64,000 nt of DNA from Idiomarina sp. A28L. Its GTDB lineage: Bacteria > Pseudomonadota > Gammaproteobacteria > Enterobacterales > Alteromonadaceae. Positions 10,325-19,026 of the stretch are shown here, in pieces. Both the position numbers and the translations under genes were made by a program. How positions within the stretch are numbered: position 1 is the stretch's first letter; each line of letters opens with the position of its first letter. Below the pieces are notes generated by a model that saw nothing but the letters and a program-made list of their open reading frames with translations, searched no databases and had not been told where the DNA came from. The stretch covers positions 62,001 to 126,000 of the forward strand of contig NZ_AFPO01000025.1 of NCBI RefSeq assembly GCF_000218785.1. The letters run 5' to 3'.

Positions 10325-13300
10325 TATTGTGCGCCTCCAAGCTCGTGGCTGTGGCCATGATGATGATCACCAAACCAATCTAACCAAACATCATGATTAT
10401 CTTCGCAATGCCACGTAGGCTGTTGCTGACGATAGCCATTGCGAGTTCCCTCGTATGCTTCAGGGCCCGCTCCTAATACTTTCTGAATCAACGCCTGACG
10501 CTCCAATTCAACAGCTTCACGAGCGGCTAAATCATCGGCTCTATCAAAGTACTTACGGCCTTCGATCCAAGTTTCTTGAACTTGCGCATAAGCCGATAAT
10601 GGGTGAGCATTCCAAAACACCAAATCAGCATGTTTGCCTGCGGTAATGCTACCTACATATTCATCGATTTCTAACTGCATCGCTGGATATAAGGTAATCA
10701 TTTTCAGAGCATCATTTTCGCTCATGCCGCAGTAACGAACTGATTTTGCAGCTTCGGTGTTCAACCTACGCTGCAAATCGTTACTATCAGAATTGATGCT
10801 AGTAAGAACACCTTGCTCCATCATTAAGCACATATTGTGTGGAATCGCATCGAATGCTTCGATTTTGAATGCCCACCAATCGGCGAAACCGGAAGCACCA
10901 GCACCATGTGCCGCGATTTCTTTGGCCACTTTATAACCTTCTAAAATATGCGTGAAGGTGTGAATTTTGAAACCTTGCTGCTCAACTACGTCCATGAGTG
11001 CCAACACTTCTGAAGCAACATAAGAATGCACATGAGTGTGGCGTTCACTGTTAATTACTTGCAGAACTGATTCCAAACGATAATCAATTCGTGGTGGTGC
11101 AGTGCGGCGTTTTTCAGCTCGGCTCAAGCTATTGTAATCTGCCTTCGCTTGTTCATATTCGCGTGCCTGCTGAAAAGCATCTTGCATGATTTGTGCAACA
11201 CCCATGCGCGTTTGTGGATAACGAATAGTGTTCGCGCCACCCCAGTTGCTCTGCTTCACGTTTTCGCCTAAAGCGAATTTAATCGTAGGGGGCGTTTCGC
11301 GGAACTTCAGGCCTTCAGCATTTTCACCCCAACGAAGTTTAATTGTCTGCCCCTGCCCGCCAATTGGGTTAGCCGAACCATGCAGCAAATGAGCAATGGT
11401 AGCGCCACCCGCTAATGAACGATAAATGTGAATGTCATCAGGGTTAACTACATCACCAATACGAACTTCAGCAGTAATTGCTTCAGTGCCTTCGTTTACA
11501 CCCTGAGATATCGCAATGTGCGAATGCTCATCAATAATACCCGGTGTAATGTGCATGCCTGTGGCATCAATTACAGTGTAACCACGCGGAGTTGATAAAT
11601 CTTTGCCAACCCGATGAATTAAACCGTTACGAACGATAATATCAGTGTTTTCTAGTACACCTTGATCATCAGCCGTCCACACCGTAGCGTTACGAATGTG
11701 CAAATTTTGCTGTTCTGGTTGGCTTGTGCGGCCAAAAGCAACGTTAGGATAAGTAAGCTGGCCAATAACTTCAGCAGGTTGCGTATCTGTAGCTGCTGTT
11801 TGAGTTTCTGTTTCGGTTTCAGCCGCTACAGCTTGTGCGCTAAGGGGATGAGTTTGCCCTGCAGCGTCCTGAACTGAGCCTTGTAAGCTATTCAAAGAAG
11901 CTTGTGATAACGCGAAACGATAAACCCCAGGCATGCCTAAATCATTTAGGTTTGCGCTGAAACGCAACTGTTCATCAGCTGAACTTAGGTTGGCAACGCG
12001 AACACTAGCATCGCCCAAACTTAAATCAGCGTTCGAACCGCCATTTCCGGATACCTTCAAAGTAAACTCGGTACCAAAGGCTTGTAACTGCCACTCGCCT
12101 GCGAAATCAACTGGATGCATTGATTGCAGCTTAGTCTCTTCACCTTGCAGCCATACTGAAACAATTTCACCATCGGCAAATAGATCGCCGCGGCTTACTA
12201 CGATATCACCGCGATAGCCGGCGGCTAACTTACCACTTTGGTTAGCAACACCTGCGATCTGAGCAGGAACAGTAGTTAACGCGGCCAAGGCGTTATCACT
12301 ACTCAAGCCATGCGCCACTGCTTTACGAATATTTGGCCAAAAATCAGCTGTTTTATCTATACCGTGCAAAGTAAAGGCAAACTCAACACCCGCTTCAGCC
12401 AGCACTGCTGGGTTACTTGGCGCCCGTTCCCAATGCCGCAAATCGGCGAGTGAAACATCTAACTCAGCATATTGCTCACCAAGTTGCGGAGCTGCTGGGA
12501 AATTTAACGGCAAAATTAATCGAGCATTGGTTTCTTTAACATCGTTTAGGCGGGCATATTCAAAGCCAGAACCAATGTAAGTAACCGGCACCTCAAAGGT
12601 GTTTAATACGCGATGAGCCCGCAACAAACTTTGTTCATCGTTGGCATGAAATAACAAGCCTTGTTCTTTCAGCCCTGCCAACGCAGCTAAGGCCGCATTA
12701 AATTCTACTTGGCCGTTACTCGCACGCAAGCCAGCGGCTTCTGTATACCAACGGCTATCCGATAGAGTTTGTCGAATTAACGCAATACTCCCCATTAGCG
12801 AGGCTGGGTATTGTTGCGTTGAGCTGCCTTTATCGAACGAAGCAAAATGTTGGCCATTAGCTTGATAAATTGCGTTATTAGCAATCGTATCTGCAAGCGA
12901 TACGGTAGTTGCGCGGCCGCGGAAGATACCATCTAAACGCGCACTCTGAACTGTGGTAAAACCCTGCGCTACGTAGCTTTTAGCTTGGTCAGCGTTCGGT
13001 TTGAATGTATCTACCCAACTTTTTTCAGCGTGAATAGCTGAATTCGATGCATTACCGCCTTGCCGCTCATTACTGTAAATCGGTGTGCCACTGCGGCCAC
13101 GAGGTGCGGGCTGGCCTGGTTGTTCAACACCATAATTAGAGTATGCATCAACAAAGCCTGGGTATAACGTGTACCCAGAAGCATCAATCACTCGAGCTCC
13201 ATTTGGGGCGCGGTTATTGCGCTCAATGGAACGAATAATTCCGTTTTCCATTACTAGAGTGGCGTTTTCCAAACGCTCGCCAGGCTCGGTAACAAGTGTT

Positions 13301-13449
13301 GCATTGGTGAACGCAATCAGATTCGGGTTGTGCTGATATAACCCTTGAACGGGTGTGGTTTGGTCGGCCACACTTGTCCAGGTTAATCCAGCTGCAAGCA
13401 AACCCGAGCCAACTAAAATGGCCGTTCGCTTGATTGGAAGTTGCTTCAT
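10324..13449 (-). CDS. Exported double-length amidohydrolase, N half degenerate and C half with intact metal motif
   Basis: About 1041 residues with a signal peptide (AILVGSGLLAAGLTWTSVADQ). The N half (about residues 30-440) looks like the neighbouring 431-residue protein and lacks HxH (YPGFVDAYSNYG). A linker with a beta-rich domain (about 445-560) follows. The C half has a full amidohydrolase barrel: PGIIDEHSHIA, HTHVHSYVAS, IHTFTHILEGYK, a FADWWAFKIEAF stretch and NSDSND. The start is set at the ATG at 13449, preceded by AGGGGAT; the frame extends 14 codons further upstream without signal-peptide character. Probably a periplasmic hydrolase acting on peptides or cyclic amides, but the substrate is not known. 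It is the first gene of the operon. Confidence 0.78.
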   Translation of the reverse strand: MKQLPIKRTAILVGSGLLAAGLTWTSVADQTTPVQGLYQHNPNLIAFTNATLVTEPGERLENATLVMENGIIRSIERNNRAPNGARVIDASGYTLYPGFVDAYSNYGVEQPGQPAPRGRSGTPIYSNERQGGNASNSAIHAEKSWVDTFKPNADQAKSYVAQGFTTVQSARLDGIFRGRATTVSLADTIANNAIYQANGQHFASFDKGSSTQQYPASLMGSIALIRQTLSDSRWYTEAAGLRASNGQVEFNAALAALAGLKEQGLLFHANDEQSLLRAHRVLNTFEVPVTYIGSGFEYARLNDVKETNARLILPLNFPAAPQLGEQYAELDVSLADLRHWERAPSNPAVLAEAGVEFAFTLHGIDKTADFWPNIRKAVAHGLSSDNALAALTTVPAQIAGVANQSGKLAAGYRGDIVVSRGDLFADGEIVSVWLQGEETKLQSMHPVDFAGEWQLQAFGTEFTLKVSGNGGSNADLSLGDASVRVANLSSADEQLRFSANLNDLGMPGVYRFALSQASLNSLQGSVQDAAGQTHPLSAQAVAAETETETQTAATDTQPAEVIGQLTYPNVAFGRTSQPEQQNLHIRNATVWTADDQGVLENTDIIVRNGLIHRVGKDLSTPRGYTVIDATGMHITPGIIDEHSHIAISQGVNEGTEAITAEVRIGDVVNPDDIHIYRSLAGGATIAHLLHGSANPIGGQGQTIKLRWGENAEGLKFRETPPTIKFALGENVKQSNWGGANTIRYPQTRMGVAQIMQDAFQQAREYEQAKADYNSLSRAEKRRTAPPRIDYRLESVLQVINSERHTHVHSYVASEVLALMDVVEQQGFKIHTFTHILEGYKVAKEIAAHGAGASGFADWWAFKIEAFDAIPHNMCLMMEQGVLTSINSDSNDLQRRLNTEAAKSVRYCGMSENDALKMITLYPAMQLEIDEYVGSITAGKHADLVFWNAHPLSAYAQVQETWIEGRKYFDRADDLAAREAVELERQALIQKVLGAGPEAYEGTRNGYRQQQPTWHCEDNHDVWLDWFGDHHHGHSHELGGAQ

Positions 13450-13767
13450 GGGTATCCCCTGTTTGTTTTTATTTTGCCAACGCCAAAACACTTTGGCGAA
13501 ATTTTTCTATTTATTACTACCATTAAAACCTTTATCCACCACCGGCACAATGCACCGCTAGATGAACTGCTATGTTAAGGAGATGAAAACGCCATTTAAT
13601 TGCCATATTAGATAGTTAAGCTAGATATATTCGGCAGAAATGTTATTTTAATTGTTAGGTTTGTGAGTGGCTCGCCATAGCATGGCCTAATAAATAATAT
13701 ACGTTTGTGCAAAATACGATGCTAAATGCGGGTATTAATCAAATGTTTTTACCAAGGAGTAGTTATT
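13450..13767. other. Divergent intergenic region with an inverted repeat
   Basis: 318 bases between the amidohydrolase operon (minus) and cytochrome c' (plus), AT-rich and without a convincing open frame. A perfect 7-bp inverted repeat CGCCAAA / TTTGGCG with a 4-base gap lies at 13481-13498, 32 bases upstream of the amidohydrolase start. It could be a regulator site or a leader hairpin. No clear promoter pair stood out by eye. Confidence 0.4.
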
Positions 13768-14247
13768 ATGCGCTTTACCTCGATATTAGCAGTTGCCGCC
13801 ACAGCGGTTATCACCGTAACAGCATTACAATACAGCGCCCCAGCCACCGCAGATGCATTTGCTGATGCCGAAGATGCGGTTAAATATCGGCAGAGTGCGT
13901 TTTCACTTATTCGCGAAAACTTTGGCCATATGGCCGGAATGGTTCGCGGCGAAATTGAGTTTGATGCAGAATCTTTCCAAAAACGTGCTGAAGCTCTGAA
14001 ACACCTGAGCTACATTCCATTCGATGGTTTTTCTGGCGCTGGCCACGGAGTTACTGAGAACAGTGATGCGCTGCCTAGTATTTGGGAAAACTGGGGTGAT
14101 TTCAGCGAAAAATCGGAAGCATTCAATAAAGCCGCGCACGAACTAGCCACAGCTTCACAAAGCGGTGATTTACGCAGTATTCGCCCTAAATTCATGGCCA
14201 CGGCTCGTACTTGCCAACAATGCCATGAAGGTTATCGCGCTGATTAA
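13768..14247 (+). CDS. Cytochrome c' (class II c-type cytochrome)
   Basis: A periplasmic haem protein of 159 residues with a signal peptide ending around SAPATADA. The single haem-attachment motif sits at the extreme C terminus (Cys149-Gln-Gln-Cys152-His153), which is the hallmark of the four-helix class II cytochromes. These bind NO or CO or act as electron carriers. The frame extends upstream to 13726, but the ATG at 13768 has AAGGAG 9 bases before it and begins the signal peptide. A cytochrome b561 gene follows after 17 bases, suggesting that the two form an electron-transfer pair. Confidence 0.9.
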   Translation: MRFTSILAVAATAVITVTALQYSAPATADAFADAEDAVKYRQSAFSLIRENFGHMAGMVRGEIEFDAESFQKRAEALKHLSYIPFDGFSGAGHGVTENSDALPSIWENWGDFSEKSEAFNKAAHELATASQSGDLRSIRPKFMATARTCQQCHEGYRAD

Positions 14248-14264
14248 TAAAAGGCTTAGGCAAT

Positions 14265-14930
14265 ATGGTTATTAAGCTTTGGGATGGTTTTGTGCGTGGC
14301 TTTCATTGGCTGCTCGTAGTTGTTCTCGCTGGCCTGTGGTACACCGGCGGAAATCTCGATTACCTGGAGTTTAATGGCAATATTATAGAGTTTATCGATG
14401 TTCATCATAAGCTCGGTTTAATTATGCTCGCACTCATTATTACCCGCATTTTATGGGGTATTTTTGGCAGTTCTCCAGCCCGTTTTAGCCAATTTTTGCG
14501 TGGCCCAAAAGCGGTGTGGGGCTACCTAAAAAGCCCCTTCAGCAAAGAGCACTTAACCCACAACCCAGGTGGTGGCCTTATTGTAGTGCTGATGCTCGTG
14601 CTATTACTCGCGCAAGCGATTAGCGGCCTATTTACCGATGATGCCATATTCTTTCGCGGCCCGTTAGCCAATACCGTAAATAACGACGTAGTTCGCGCTC
14701 TCACCTCATATCATAAGCAGGCGTTTGATTTTATTCTGATTTTGATTGCCTTGCACATCGTCGCTATTTTCGTATATCTGGTGATGCGCAAGAACTTTAT
14801 TGGCCCGATGATTACCGGCAAGAAAACCATTACAAACTCAAACATTACCCCACCGAAGCAACTGCATGGCGGCTATGGCTTTATTCTATTATCGCTTAAT
14901 TTGTTCTGGATTTTCTGGTGGCTCGGCTAA
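14265..14930 (+). CDS. Membrane cytochrome b561-family protein
   Basis: An inner-membrane di-haem cytochrome b of 221 residues in the family shared by bacterial cytochrome b561 and NiFe-hydrogenase b subunits. Four hydrophobic helices are visible, with candidate haem histidines in GFHWLL (residue 14), DVHHKLG (about 47-48), SYHKQ and ALHIVAI. A further hydrophobic segment closes the C terminus (LSLNLFWIFWWLG). It lies 17 bases behind cytochrome c', so it likely donates quinol-derived electrons to it or the reverse. This pairing is common in marine gammaproteobacteria. Confidence 0.87.
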   Translation: MVIKLWDGFVRGFHWLLVVVLAGLWYTGGNLDYLEFNGNIIEFIDVHHKLGLIMLALIITRILWGIFGSSPARFSQFLRGPKAVWGYLKSPFSKEHLTHNPGGGLIVVLMLVLLLAQAISGLFTDDAIFFRGPLANTVNNDVVRALTSYHKQAFDFILILIALHIVAIFVYLVMRKNFIGPMITGKKTITNSNITPPKQLHGGYGFILLSLNLFWIFWWLG

Positions 14931-14992
14931 CATTGACACTAGCGGCTTCAGCATGGCAACCTGCGCCTTAAGCTTTCAACAAAAGATGTATT

Positions 14993-15358
14993 ATGAATAC
15001 CATATTAATTGCCGATGATGATTTCATCAGTTTAGAAGTATTAAAAGCAATGCTCGCCAGTTACTCACTAGAAATTATTTGCGCGAGTAACGGCACCGAT
15101 GCCATAGCACTCGCCAAAGATAAACAACCGCAATTAATCATTCTCGATTACGAAATGGATGATCTTACCGGCGCTGAAGTATGCATTGAGCTGCGCAAAG
15201 ATTCTGCCTTCAGCAACACACCCATCATCGCCCTTACTGGCCACCAAAGTTCCACTCATTTAGATAATTGCCGTGATGCGGGAATGAATGAAACCTTACA
15301 TAAACCCGTAGCACCCGATGCTTTAGCGCAGCTTTTAGAAACGCATAAGCTGATTTAG
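14993..15358 (+). CDS. Single-domain response regulator (CheY-like)
   Basis: A stand-alone receiver of 121 residues with all catalytic features: acidic cluster Asp8-Asp10 (ADDD), phosphoacceptor Asp52 (ILDYEMDD), Thr82 (ALTG) and Lys104 (HKPV). No output domain is present, so it must act by protein contact or as a phosphorelay intermediate. It is 62 bases behind cytochrome b561 on the same strand and ends 14 bases before the convergent tyrA. No partner kinase is adjacent; the nearest hybrid kinase in the window is the BarA-like protein. Confidence 0.88.
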   Translation: MNTILIADDDFISLEVLKAMLASYSLEIICASNGTDAIALAKDKQPQLIILDYEMDDLTGAEVCIELRKDSAFSNTPIIALTGHQSSTHLDNCRDAGMNETLHKPVAPDALAQLLETHKLI

Positions 15359-15372
15359 TTACCACGATGTAG

Positions 15373-16494
15373 CTATCGTTTTGCATCATCGGCGTGCTGC
15401 AACAAACTTACCGATTCTTTCAGGAATTGCCCAGCATGCGGGCCAAACCAGCGGGCAACACCGCGAAACTCACGAATAAAGCCTTCGCGCCCTTCTGTTT
15501 CAATAACATCTAAAAGCTTAGTAAAACGCTGCAAGTAGCGGCGAATCATTCGGTGCTGATCTTGATCATTTAAAATAATATCGGCATACAGCTCTGGGCT
15601 CTGGGCAAACAAACGGCCCACCATTAACAACTCTAAACGGTATATCGGCGAGCTTAGATTCAATAACTCATCTAAATCAATATCTTCATGAGCCAAATGA
15701 TAGCCATATACAAATGTAGATAAATGCCGCATTACCTGAATAACAGACATCGCTTTATCGTGTTGCTCGGCTGAGAGTTCATGAATGGTGGTGCCCCAAA
15801 TTTCAAACTGGCGCAGGAGCCACTGTGCCGCTGTGGCATCGCGGCCAGGCGCCACCAAAATCGTTTGTTTTGCCAGTGTCGGTACTGAAGGGCCAAACAT
15901 TGGATGCAACCCAAGCACGGGCCCTGAATGCTTCACTAGCATTGCAGCTAAAGGCTCACGCTTCACCGAAGTTAAATCAGCGAGCACACAATCACTCGGT
16001 AGCTCCGGTAAGGCTTCTATCACGTTAGTAGTGAGTGATACCGGCACCGAAATAAGCACCAGCGCTGCATACTCAACCGCATCTGCAAGTTCATCTAAAT
16101 TATCTTTATCAATCACCACTACGGGATAATCGGAAAGCGCAAACCACCGCGCAAAGAGCGACCCGAGCTGCCCTTTACCACCCACAACAACAATGTTGCG
16201 CTGGCCATCGCCGGTGCGCCGAAAGCCCTGATGTTTCTGGCGTTGATACGATTCACGCATTACCCGGCGCAACACATCCTCAATCACATCACCGCTCATA
16301 CCTTGCACTTCGGCCTCTTCGCGCCGCGCCGCAATTAACGCAGCCTCACGCTCCGGAACATACAAAGGCTGCCCAAGATCATGCTTAACTTCTCCGATCT
16401 GCCGCGAAATATCCATCCGGCGCGCCAACAATGCCACCAACTCCGAATCCGCCGCATCTATCTCTTCACGTAACCGCTGTAACCTACTATCCAC
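15373..16494 (-). CDS. tyrA: Bifunctional chorismate mutase / prephenate dehydrogenase (T-protein)
   Basis: Converts chorismate to prephenate and then to 4-hydroxyphenylpyruvate for tyrosine synthesis. Residues 1-90 form an AroQ-type chorismate mutase helix bundle (LRLREEIDAADSELV-type start, ARRMDISRQIGEVK). From about residue 103 there is an NAD-binding dehydrogenase domain (VVVGGKGQLGSLFARWF), with LHPMFGPSVP in the active-site region. Length, 373 residues, equals E. coli TyrA. It is monocistronic, and its promoter side borders the palindromic repeat island. Confidence 0.94.
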   Translation of the reverse strand: MDSRLQRLREEIDAADSELVALLARRMDISRQIGEVKHDLGQPLYVPEREAALIAARREEAEVQGMSGDVIEDVLRRVMRESYQRQKHQGFRRTGDGQRNIVVVGGKGQLGSLFARWFALSDYPVVVIDKDNLDELADAVEYAALVLISVPVSLTTNVIEALPELPSDCVLADLTSVKREPLAAMLVKHSGPVLGLHPMFGPSVPTLAKQTILVAPGRDATAAQWLLRQFEIWGTTIHELSAEQHDKAMSVIQVMRHLSTFVYGYHLAHEDIDLDELLNLSSPIYRLELLMVGRLFAQSPELYADIILNDQDQHRMIRRYLQRFTKLLDVIETEGREGFIREFRGVARWFGPHAGQFLKESVSLLQHADDAKR

Positions 16495-16565
16495 ACCACT
16501 TCTCCTCAGTATCCCACGATACTACCGCGCGCCCATGCGGCACGCAATACGCAGAGTGCGGCACG

Positions 16566-16734
16566 CAATATTCAAATGCTTCGGTGAAGGGCTTCCGTGC
16601 AGTAAGGGTTTGCCATCTCGAAACGCTCGAGCACATCCATGTGACGCTATGATCCGCGCCATCCTTGGCGCGGACATTTCGAGATGGCAAACCCTTACCA
16701 CACTCGCGCCCTCCACCTTCGCTTTTGAATATTG
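16566..16734. repeat. Large palindromic repeat element, left copy
   Basis: A 169-base near-palindrome. Inner arms are a perfect 22-bp pair (16602-16623 and 16677-16698, GTAAGGGTTTGCC...). Outer arms CAATATTCAAA / TTTGAATATTG extend it with about 80 percent match. Between the arms lie smaller palindromes: CGCTCGAGC, CACATCCATGTG and CCGCGCCATCCTTGGCGCGG. The core reappears in opposite orientation at about 17531-17770. Open frames here (containing ASHGCAR-like words) are by-products of the palindrome. It has no coding content and may be a non-autonomous mobile or REP-like element. Confidence 0.85.
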
Positions 16735-16854
16735 TCCACGTACGACGTTCAGCTCATAGCTTCAAATAATAGCCGGGCATTTATTTAATAATTCACTTAT
16801 CAGTTAGATACACGTAGAGTGACGTTACTATTTGGAAACTAAAGTGAAACTATT

Positions 16855-17406
16855 ATGGATAATAGATACCTTCTCTGCCTCTTATTGATACTCGCGCTTG
16901 TAGGTTGCAATTCAAGCGATAACGACAATGAAAGACTCACCGTTACGATTGGCAGCAACCCGCCACTTTGTCCGCCCACAAATGAATTCAGAACTATTTG
17001 CTCTCCATATTTAATAAATGAATCCGGTGGAATTCAGGGCACAATTGCATTGCTAGTAGACTTTGAGTACGAATTTGGTACTGAGTATGAACTATTGGTG
17101 GAAATCGTTGAATTAGCCGATCCGCCGGCCGATGGTTTTAGTGCTGAGTATCGGATTTTGGAAGTATTGCGAGAAGAGCAAGATGCCATTGGTACCATCT
17201 ATAATTATGAATCCGTAACCTTAATCCATGATGCTTTTGTCTTTATTGAGGAGGGTGTTTATTCACTTCCACCTCATAACTTTCTATGTGCTGACGACGT
17301 TGATTGTGACACCTTGGCTGATATGGCCAACAGCGGCGGCGTAGTTTCCATCGAGCTAACAATGACCGGTGGCGAGATTCCAGTAACCGTTACCAATTGG
17401 AACTAA
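16855..17406 (+). CDS. Hypothetical lipoprotein inside the repeat island
   Basis: I do not recognise this 183-residue protein. It starts with a short lipoprotein signal (LLCLLLILALVGC, lipobox Cys18), then SSDNDNE, as expected for an outer-membrane or secreted lipoprotein tether. The mature part is acidic, contains several cysteines (LCPPTNEFRTICSPY, FLCADDVDCDT) that could form disulfides, and looks beta-rich. Palindromic repeats of one family lie on both sides in opposite orientation. The right-hand array begins 6 bases after the stop. No operon partner. It may be a strain-specific accessory gene. Confidence 0.7.
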   Translation: MDNRYLLCLLLILALVGCNSSDNDNERLTVTIGSNPPLCPPTNEFRTICSPYLINESGGIQGTIALLVDFEYEFGTEYELLVEIVELADPPADGFSAEYRILEVLREEQDAIGTIYNYESVTLIHDAFVFIEEGVYSLPPHNFLCADDVDCDTLADMANSGGVVSIELTMTGGEIPVTVTNWN

Positions 17407-17411
17407 AACCC

Positions 17412-17721
17412 GGATCGTAGCGCCGCATGGATGTGCTCGAGCGGTTCGGTGGTGTAAGCCCCTACAGCACGGAAGGCATTCCGTGTGGAGCTTCAGGGAC
17501 TGAACGTGAGGGGCCCGAGTGGTGTGAGGGCTTGCCACTTCGAAATGTCCGCGCCAAGGATGGCGTGGATCATAGCGCCACATGAATGTTCTCGAGCGGT
17601 TCGGTGGTGTAAGCCCCTACAGCACGGAAGGCATTCCGTGTGGAGCTTCAGGGACTGAACGTGAAGGGCGCGAGTGGTGTGAGGGCTTGCCACTTCGAAA
17701 TGTCCGCGCCAAGGATGGCGC
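17412..17721. repeat. Tandem array of a 155-bp unit (two full copies, partial third)
   Basis: Copies start at 17412, 17567 and 17722 (GGATC[G/A]TAGCG...), giving an exact 155-base period. The two full units differ at only a handful of bases. Each unit holds the CACATGGATGTG and CTCGAGCGGTTCG words, a stretch with ACGGAAGGCATTCCGT, an AACGTGA arm, the GGTGTGAGGGCTTGCC arm and the CCGCGCC palindrome. The third copy follows for about 40 bases and then diverges into the right arm of a palindrome. It is non-coding. Confidence 0.9.
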
Positions 17722-17803
17722 GGATCATAGCGTCACATGGATGTGCTCGAGCGGTTCGAGGTGGTAAGCCCTCACACCACGGAAGCCCCTCACGTTAAGT
17801 CCC
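17651..17803. repeat. Palindromic repeat element, right copy
   Basis: Arms GGGACT(g)AACGTGA...GGTGTGAGGGCTTGCCAC and their imperfect complement ending TTAAGTCCC (to 17803) enclose CCGCGCCAAGGATGGCGCGG, CACATGGATGTG and CTCGAGCGGTTCGAG. This predicts a cloverleaf-like fold. The core matches the left element at 16602-16698 in reverse orientation. It overlaps the second unit of the 155-bp array and ends 14 bases before the rplS terminator. Confidence 0.8.
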
Positions 17804-17816
17804 GAAAATAGGCACA

Positions 17817-17842
17817 AAAAAAGGCCCCGGAGGGCCTTTTTT
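17817..17842 (-). terminator. Terminator of the rpsP-rimM-trmD-rplS operon
   Basis: A perfect 11-bp stem AAAAAAGGCCC / GGGCCTTTTTT with a 4-base loop, 17 bases beyond the rplS stop. The T run is present on both strands. Confidence 0.92.
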
Positions 17843-17858
17843 ATGCTCGAAGAGAAGC

Positions 17859-18218
17859 TTAACCAAGCTTTTCTTTGATACGAGCAGATTTACCGCTACG
17901 CTCACGTAGATAGTACAGTTTCGCACGGCGAACAGCACCACGACGTTTCACGGTGATACCCGCGATAAGTGGGCTATGCGTTTGGAAAGTACGCTCAACG
18001 CCTTCACCGTTCGAAATTTTACGAACTGTAAATGCACTGTGTAAACCACGGTTACGGATACGGATTACAACGCCTTCAAAGGCCTGTACACGCTCACGCT
18101 CACCTTCTTTAACCTTTACATTGACGACAACAGTGTCACCCGGAGCGAATGCCGGGAGATCTTGCTTCAGCTGCTCATCTTCAAGCAACTTAATAATAGT
18201 CTTGCTTACTTTAGCCAT
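17859..18218 (-). CDS. rplS: 50S ribosomal protein L19
   Basis: Large-subunit ribosomal protein located at the 30S-50S interface. 119 residues, slightly longer than the E. coli protein (115), with the conserved [16 protein letters not shown] and [12 protein letters not shown] stretches and [16 protein letters not shown] at the C terminus. Last gene of the classic rpsP-rimM-trmD-rplS operon, with a terminator immediately after. Confidence 0.97.
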   Translation of the reverse strand: MAKVSKTIIKLLEDEQLKQDLPAFAPGDTVVVNVKVKEGERERVQAFEGVVIRIRNRGLHSAFTVRKISNGEGVERTFQTHSPLIAGITVKRRGAVRRAKLYYLRERSGKSARIKEKLG

Positions 18219-18249
18219 GATTTTCTCCGCCTAGATTATACTACCCGAG

Positions 18250-19026
18250 CTAATCCTGCTGCTGCGAATCGATACTTTCGATAAATGCATTTAGCAGTTT
18301 CTGCTGCTCGTCAGTCAGAGCTAGGTTATTTAAGAGTTCTGGTCGCCGCTGCCACGTTCGCCCTAGGGCTTGTTGCAACCGCCACCGCCTTATTTCTTCG
18401 TGGTTACCGCTAAGTAACACCGACGGAACCTGCTTGCCGTTCAAAACTTCAGGCCGCGTATAATGTGGGCAATCTAATAATCCATCAGCGAAAGAATCTT
18501 CCGTTGCTGAATTTTGATGCCCCAAAACACCTGGCACTTCGCGCGCTAACGTATCAATCATCACCATTGCTGGGAGTTCGCCACCACTGAGAACAAAATC
18601 CCCAATCGACCACTCTTCATCAATATCGGCTTCAATTACACGTTCATCTATACCTTCATAACGACCCGCAACTAACACTAACGCTTTATGTTGAGAGAGT
18701 TCGCGAACACCTTGCTGATCTAACTTGCGGCCTTGCGGCGATAAGTAAATCACTTTTGGTTCCACGCCAGCTTGTTGCTGAACTCCTGCTTTTGCATCGC
18801 GTATTGCGGCACGAAGCGGAGCAACCATCATCAGCATTCCGGGCCCACCGCCATAAGGGCGATCATCCACGGTGCGATGGCGATCTGTTGCATAATCTCG
18901 AGGATTCCAAGGGGTTACTGAAAGTAAACCTTCTTGTACCGCCCGCCGAGTTACGCCGTATTCAGTAATCGCACTAAACATTTCCGGAAAGAGAGATACA
19001 ACTCCCACATGCAAACTCGCAGCCAT
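18250..19026 (-). CDS. trmD: tRNA (guanine-N1)-methyltransferase
   Basis: Methylates G37 next to the anticodon of tRNAs reading CNN codons, using S-adenosylmethionine, to prevent +1 frameshifting. The 258-residue SPOUT (trefoil-knot) protein begins [12 protein letters not shown]. It carries the knot sequences [24 protein letters not shown] and [14 protein letters not shown]. The N-terminal [12 protein letters not shown] loop binds substrate. Its ATG overlaps the rimM stop in a TAATG junction. Length matches E. coli (255). Confidence 0.97.
   Translation of the reverse strand: MAASLHVGVVSLFPEMFSAITEYGVTRRAVQEGLLSVTPWNPRDYATDRHRTVDDRPYGGGPGMLMMVAPLRAAIRDAKAGVQQQAGVEPKVIYLSPQGRKLDQQGVRELSQHKALVLVAGRYEGIDERVIEADIDEEWSIGDFVLSGGELPAMVMIDTLAREVPGVLGHQNSATEDSFADGLLDCPHYTRPEVLNGKQVPSVLLSGNHEEIRRWRLQQALGRTWQRRPELLNNLALTDEQQKLLNAFIESIDSQQQD

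Noticed and set aside
16487-16759. Several overlapping open frames on both strands with words such as ASHGCAR and RWQTL
   Set aside because: They fall inside the palindromic repeat, mirror each other on the two strands, lack ribosome sites and signal features, and recur in the 17.4-17.8 kb array; they are by-products of the repeat.
17356-17767. Open frames of 61-75 codons over the 155-bp array
   Set aside because: Same repeat-derived translation, with duplicated peptide sequence in adjacent frames and no start signals.
16566-17803. Integron or transposon with its own enzyme
   Set aside because: No integrase or transposase coding sequence is present in or beside the repeats, and I see no terminal attC consensus.
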